DNA of 32,571 nucleotides, taken from the NCBI GenBank assembly GCA_049697115.1, contig JBAVVD010000027.1, forward strand, positions 1 through 32,571. Reading direction: 5' to 3'. Source of the stretch: JBAVVD01 sp049697115 (GTDB taxonomy: Bacteria; Acidobacteriota; Aminicenantia; Aminicenantales; UBA4085). The notes under the pieces are model-generated. The model was not told the origin of the DNA. It was given only the letters and a program-made list of their open reading frames with translations, and made no database searches. Positions within the stretch are counted from its first letter, which is position 1, and the number at the start of each line of letters is the position of its first letter. The position numbers and the translations under genes were made by a program. This document shows positions 32,333-32,571 of this stretch, piece by piece.

Positions 32333-32571
32333 TAACTGACAAATCGACAAAAACAGACATTAAGAGACAAAATGTTAAAAGAAAGGACATTTCTTCCCTC
32401 TGCGTTGACATATCGGCGTTTGACGTTCTATAAGATATAGATATTAACAGGTCGTCACGAAACTCTAACTCATTATATATGAATAAGTTACAAGGGATGG
32501 GTTTTCATTTTTCCTAACTTTCTTTAACTCATTTAATATCAATATAATACGTGGGCATTTTTGGTTCAAAA
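32333..32571. other. AT-rich intergenic end of window
   Basis: No gene is seen here. The only structure is an imperfect dyad, TAACTcATT ... AATaAGTTA at 32466-32490, of unknown meaning. Confidence 0.4.

Overview
The window reads as a chromosomal segment of an uncultured, probably anaerobic Gram-negative bacterium. Evidence for an outer membrane is an LpxR-type lipid A deacylase and a DUF5916 outer-membrane barrel. Evidence for an anaerobic lifestyle is a flavodiiron protein, a multiheme cytochrome c and a ferredoxin-fused homocysteine synthesis protein. A large secreted Asp-box propeller protein, DUF5916 and DUF1846 together would suit Acidobacteriota or Candidatus Aminicenantota. That placement is inference; no rRNA or ribosomal protein gene is present to test it.

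Region 1 (1-5370) is a decayed, mobile-element-rich stretch. It holds fragments of an IS91-like (Y2) transposase at 45-582, 3611-3714 and 5177-5252. An intact IS630-family element at 1213-2324 cuts off a pentaheme cytochrome gene. An intact CpsB/YwqE-type PHP tyrosine phosphatase lies beside only the tyrosine-rich tail of its partner kinase, and an intact flavodiiron protein gene has its own promoter.

Region 2 (5370-18930) carries mainly envelope and stress functions: a DUF5916 barrel protein, an MFS exporter, a three-gene ECF sigma / anti-sigma / zinc-ribbon membrane protein operon, a DUF5674 plus small-protein pair, a secreted polysaccharide deacetylase, LpxR, and a 1066-residue Asp-box propeller protein. 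Between the deacetylase and lpxR is a 423-bp nested inverted repeat that looks like a MITE, possibly related to the IS630 element.

Region 3 (18930-26375) centres on a tightly overlapped operon: COG1900-ferredoxin fusion, UPF0280/COG2122, aspartate-semialdehyde dehydrogenase and aspartokinase. Together these make a route from aspartate to homocysteine by direct sulfur insertion into aspartate semialdehyde, as known from methanogens and Desulfovibrio. The operon has a near-consensus promoter and a ~210-nt leader with three strong hairpins, a candidate undescribed regulatory RNA.

Region 4 (26375-32571) has a YfiR-like protein with a HAMP-GAF-GGDEF diguanylate cyclase, two serine tRNA genes (GCU and UGA) flanking a FecCD/FecE-type ABC importer pair, and serS. 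Several promoters here use an extended -10 (TGN), and at least two place the start of transcription at the start codon, suggesting leaderless mRNAs.
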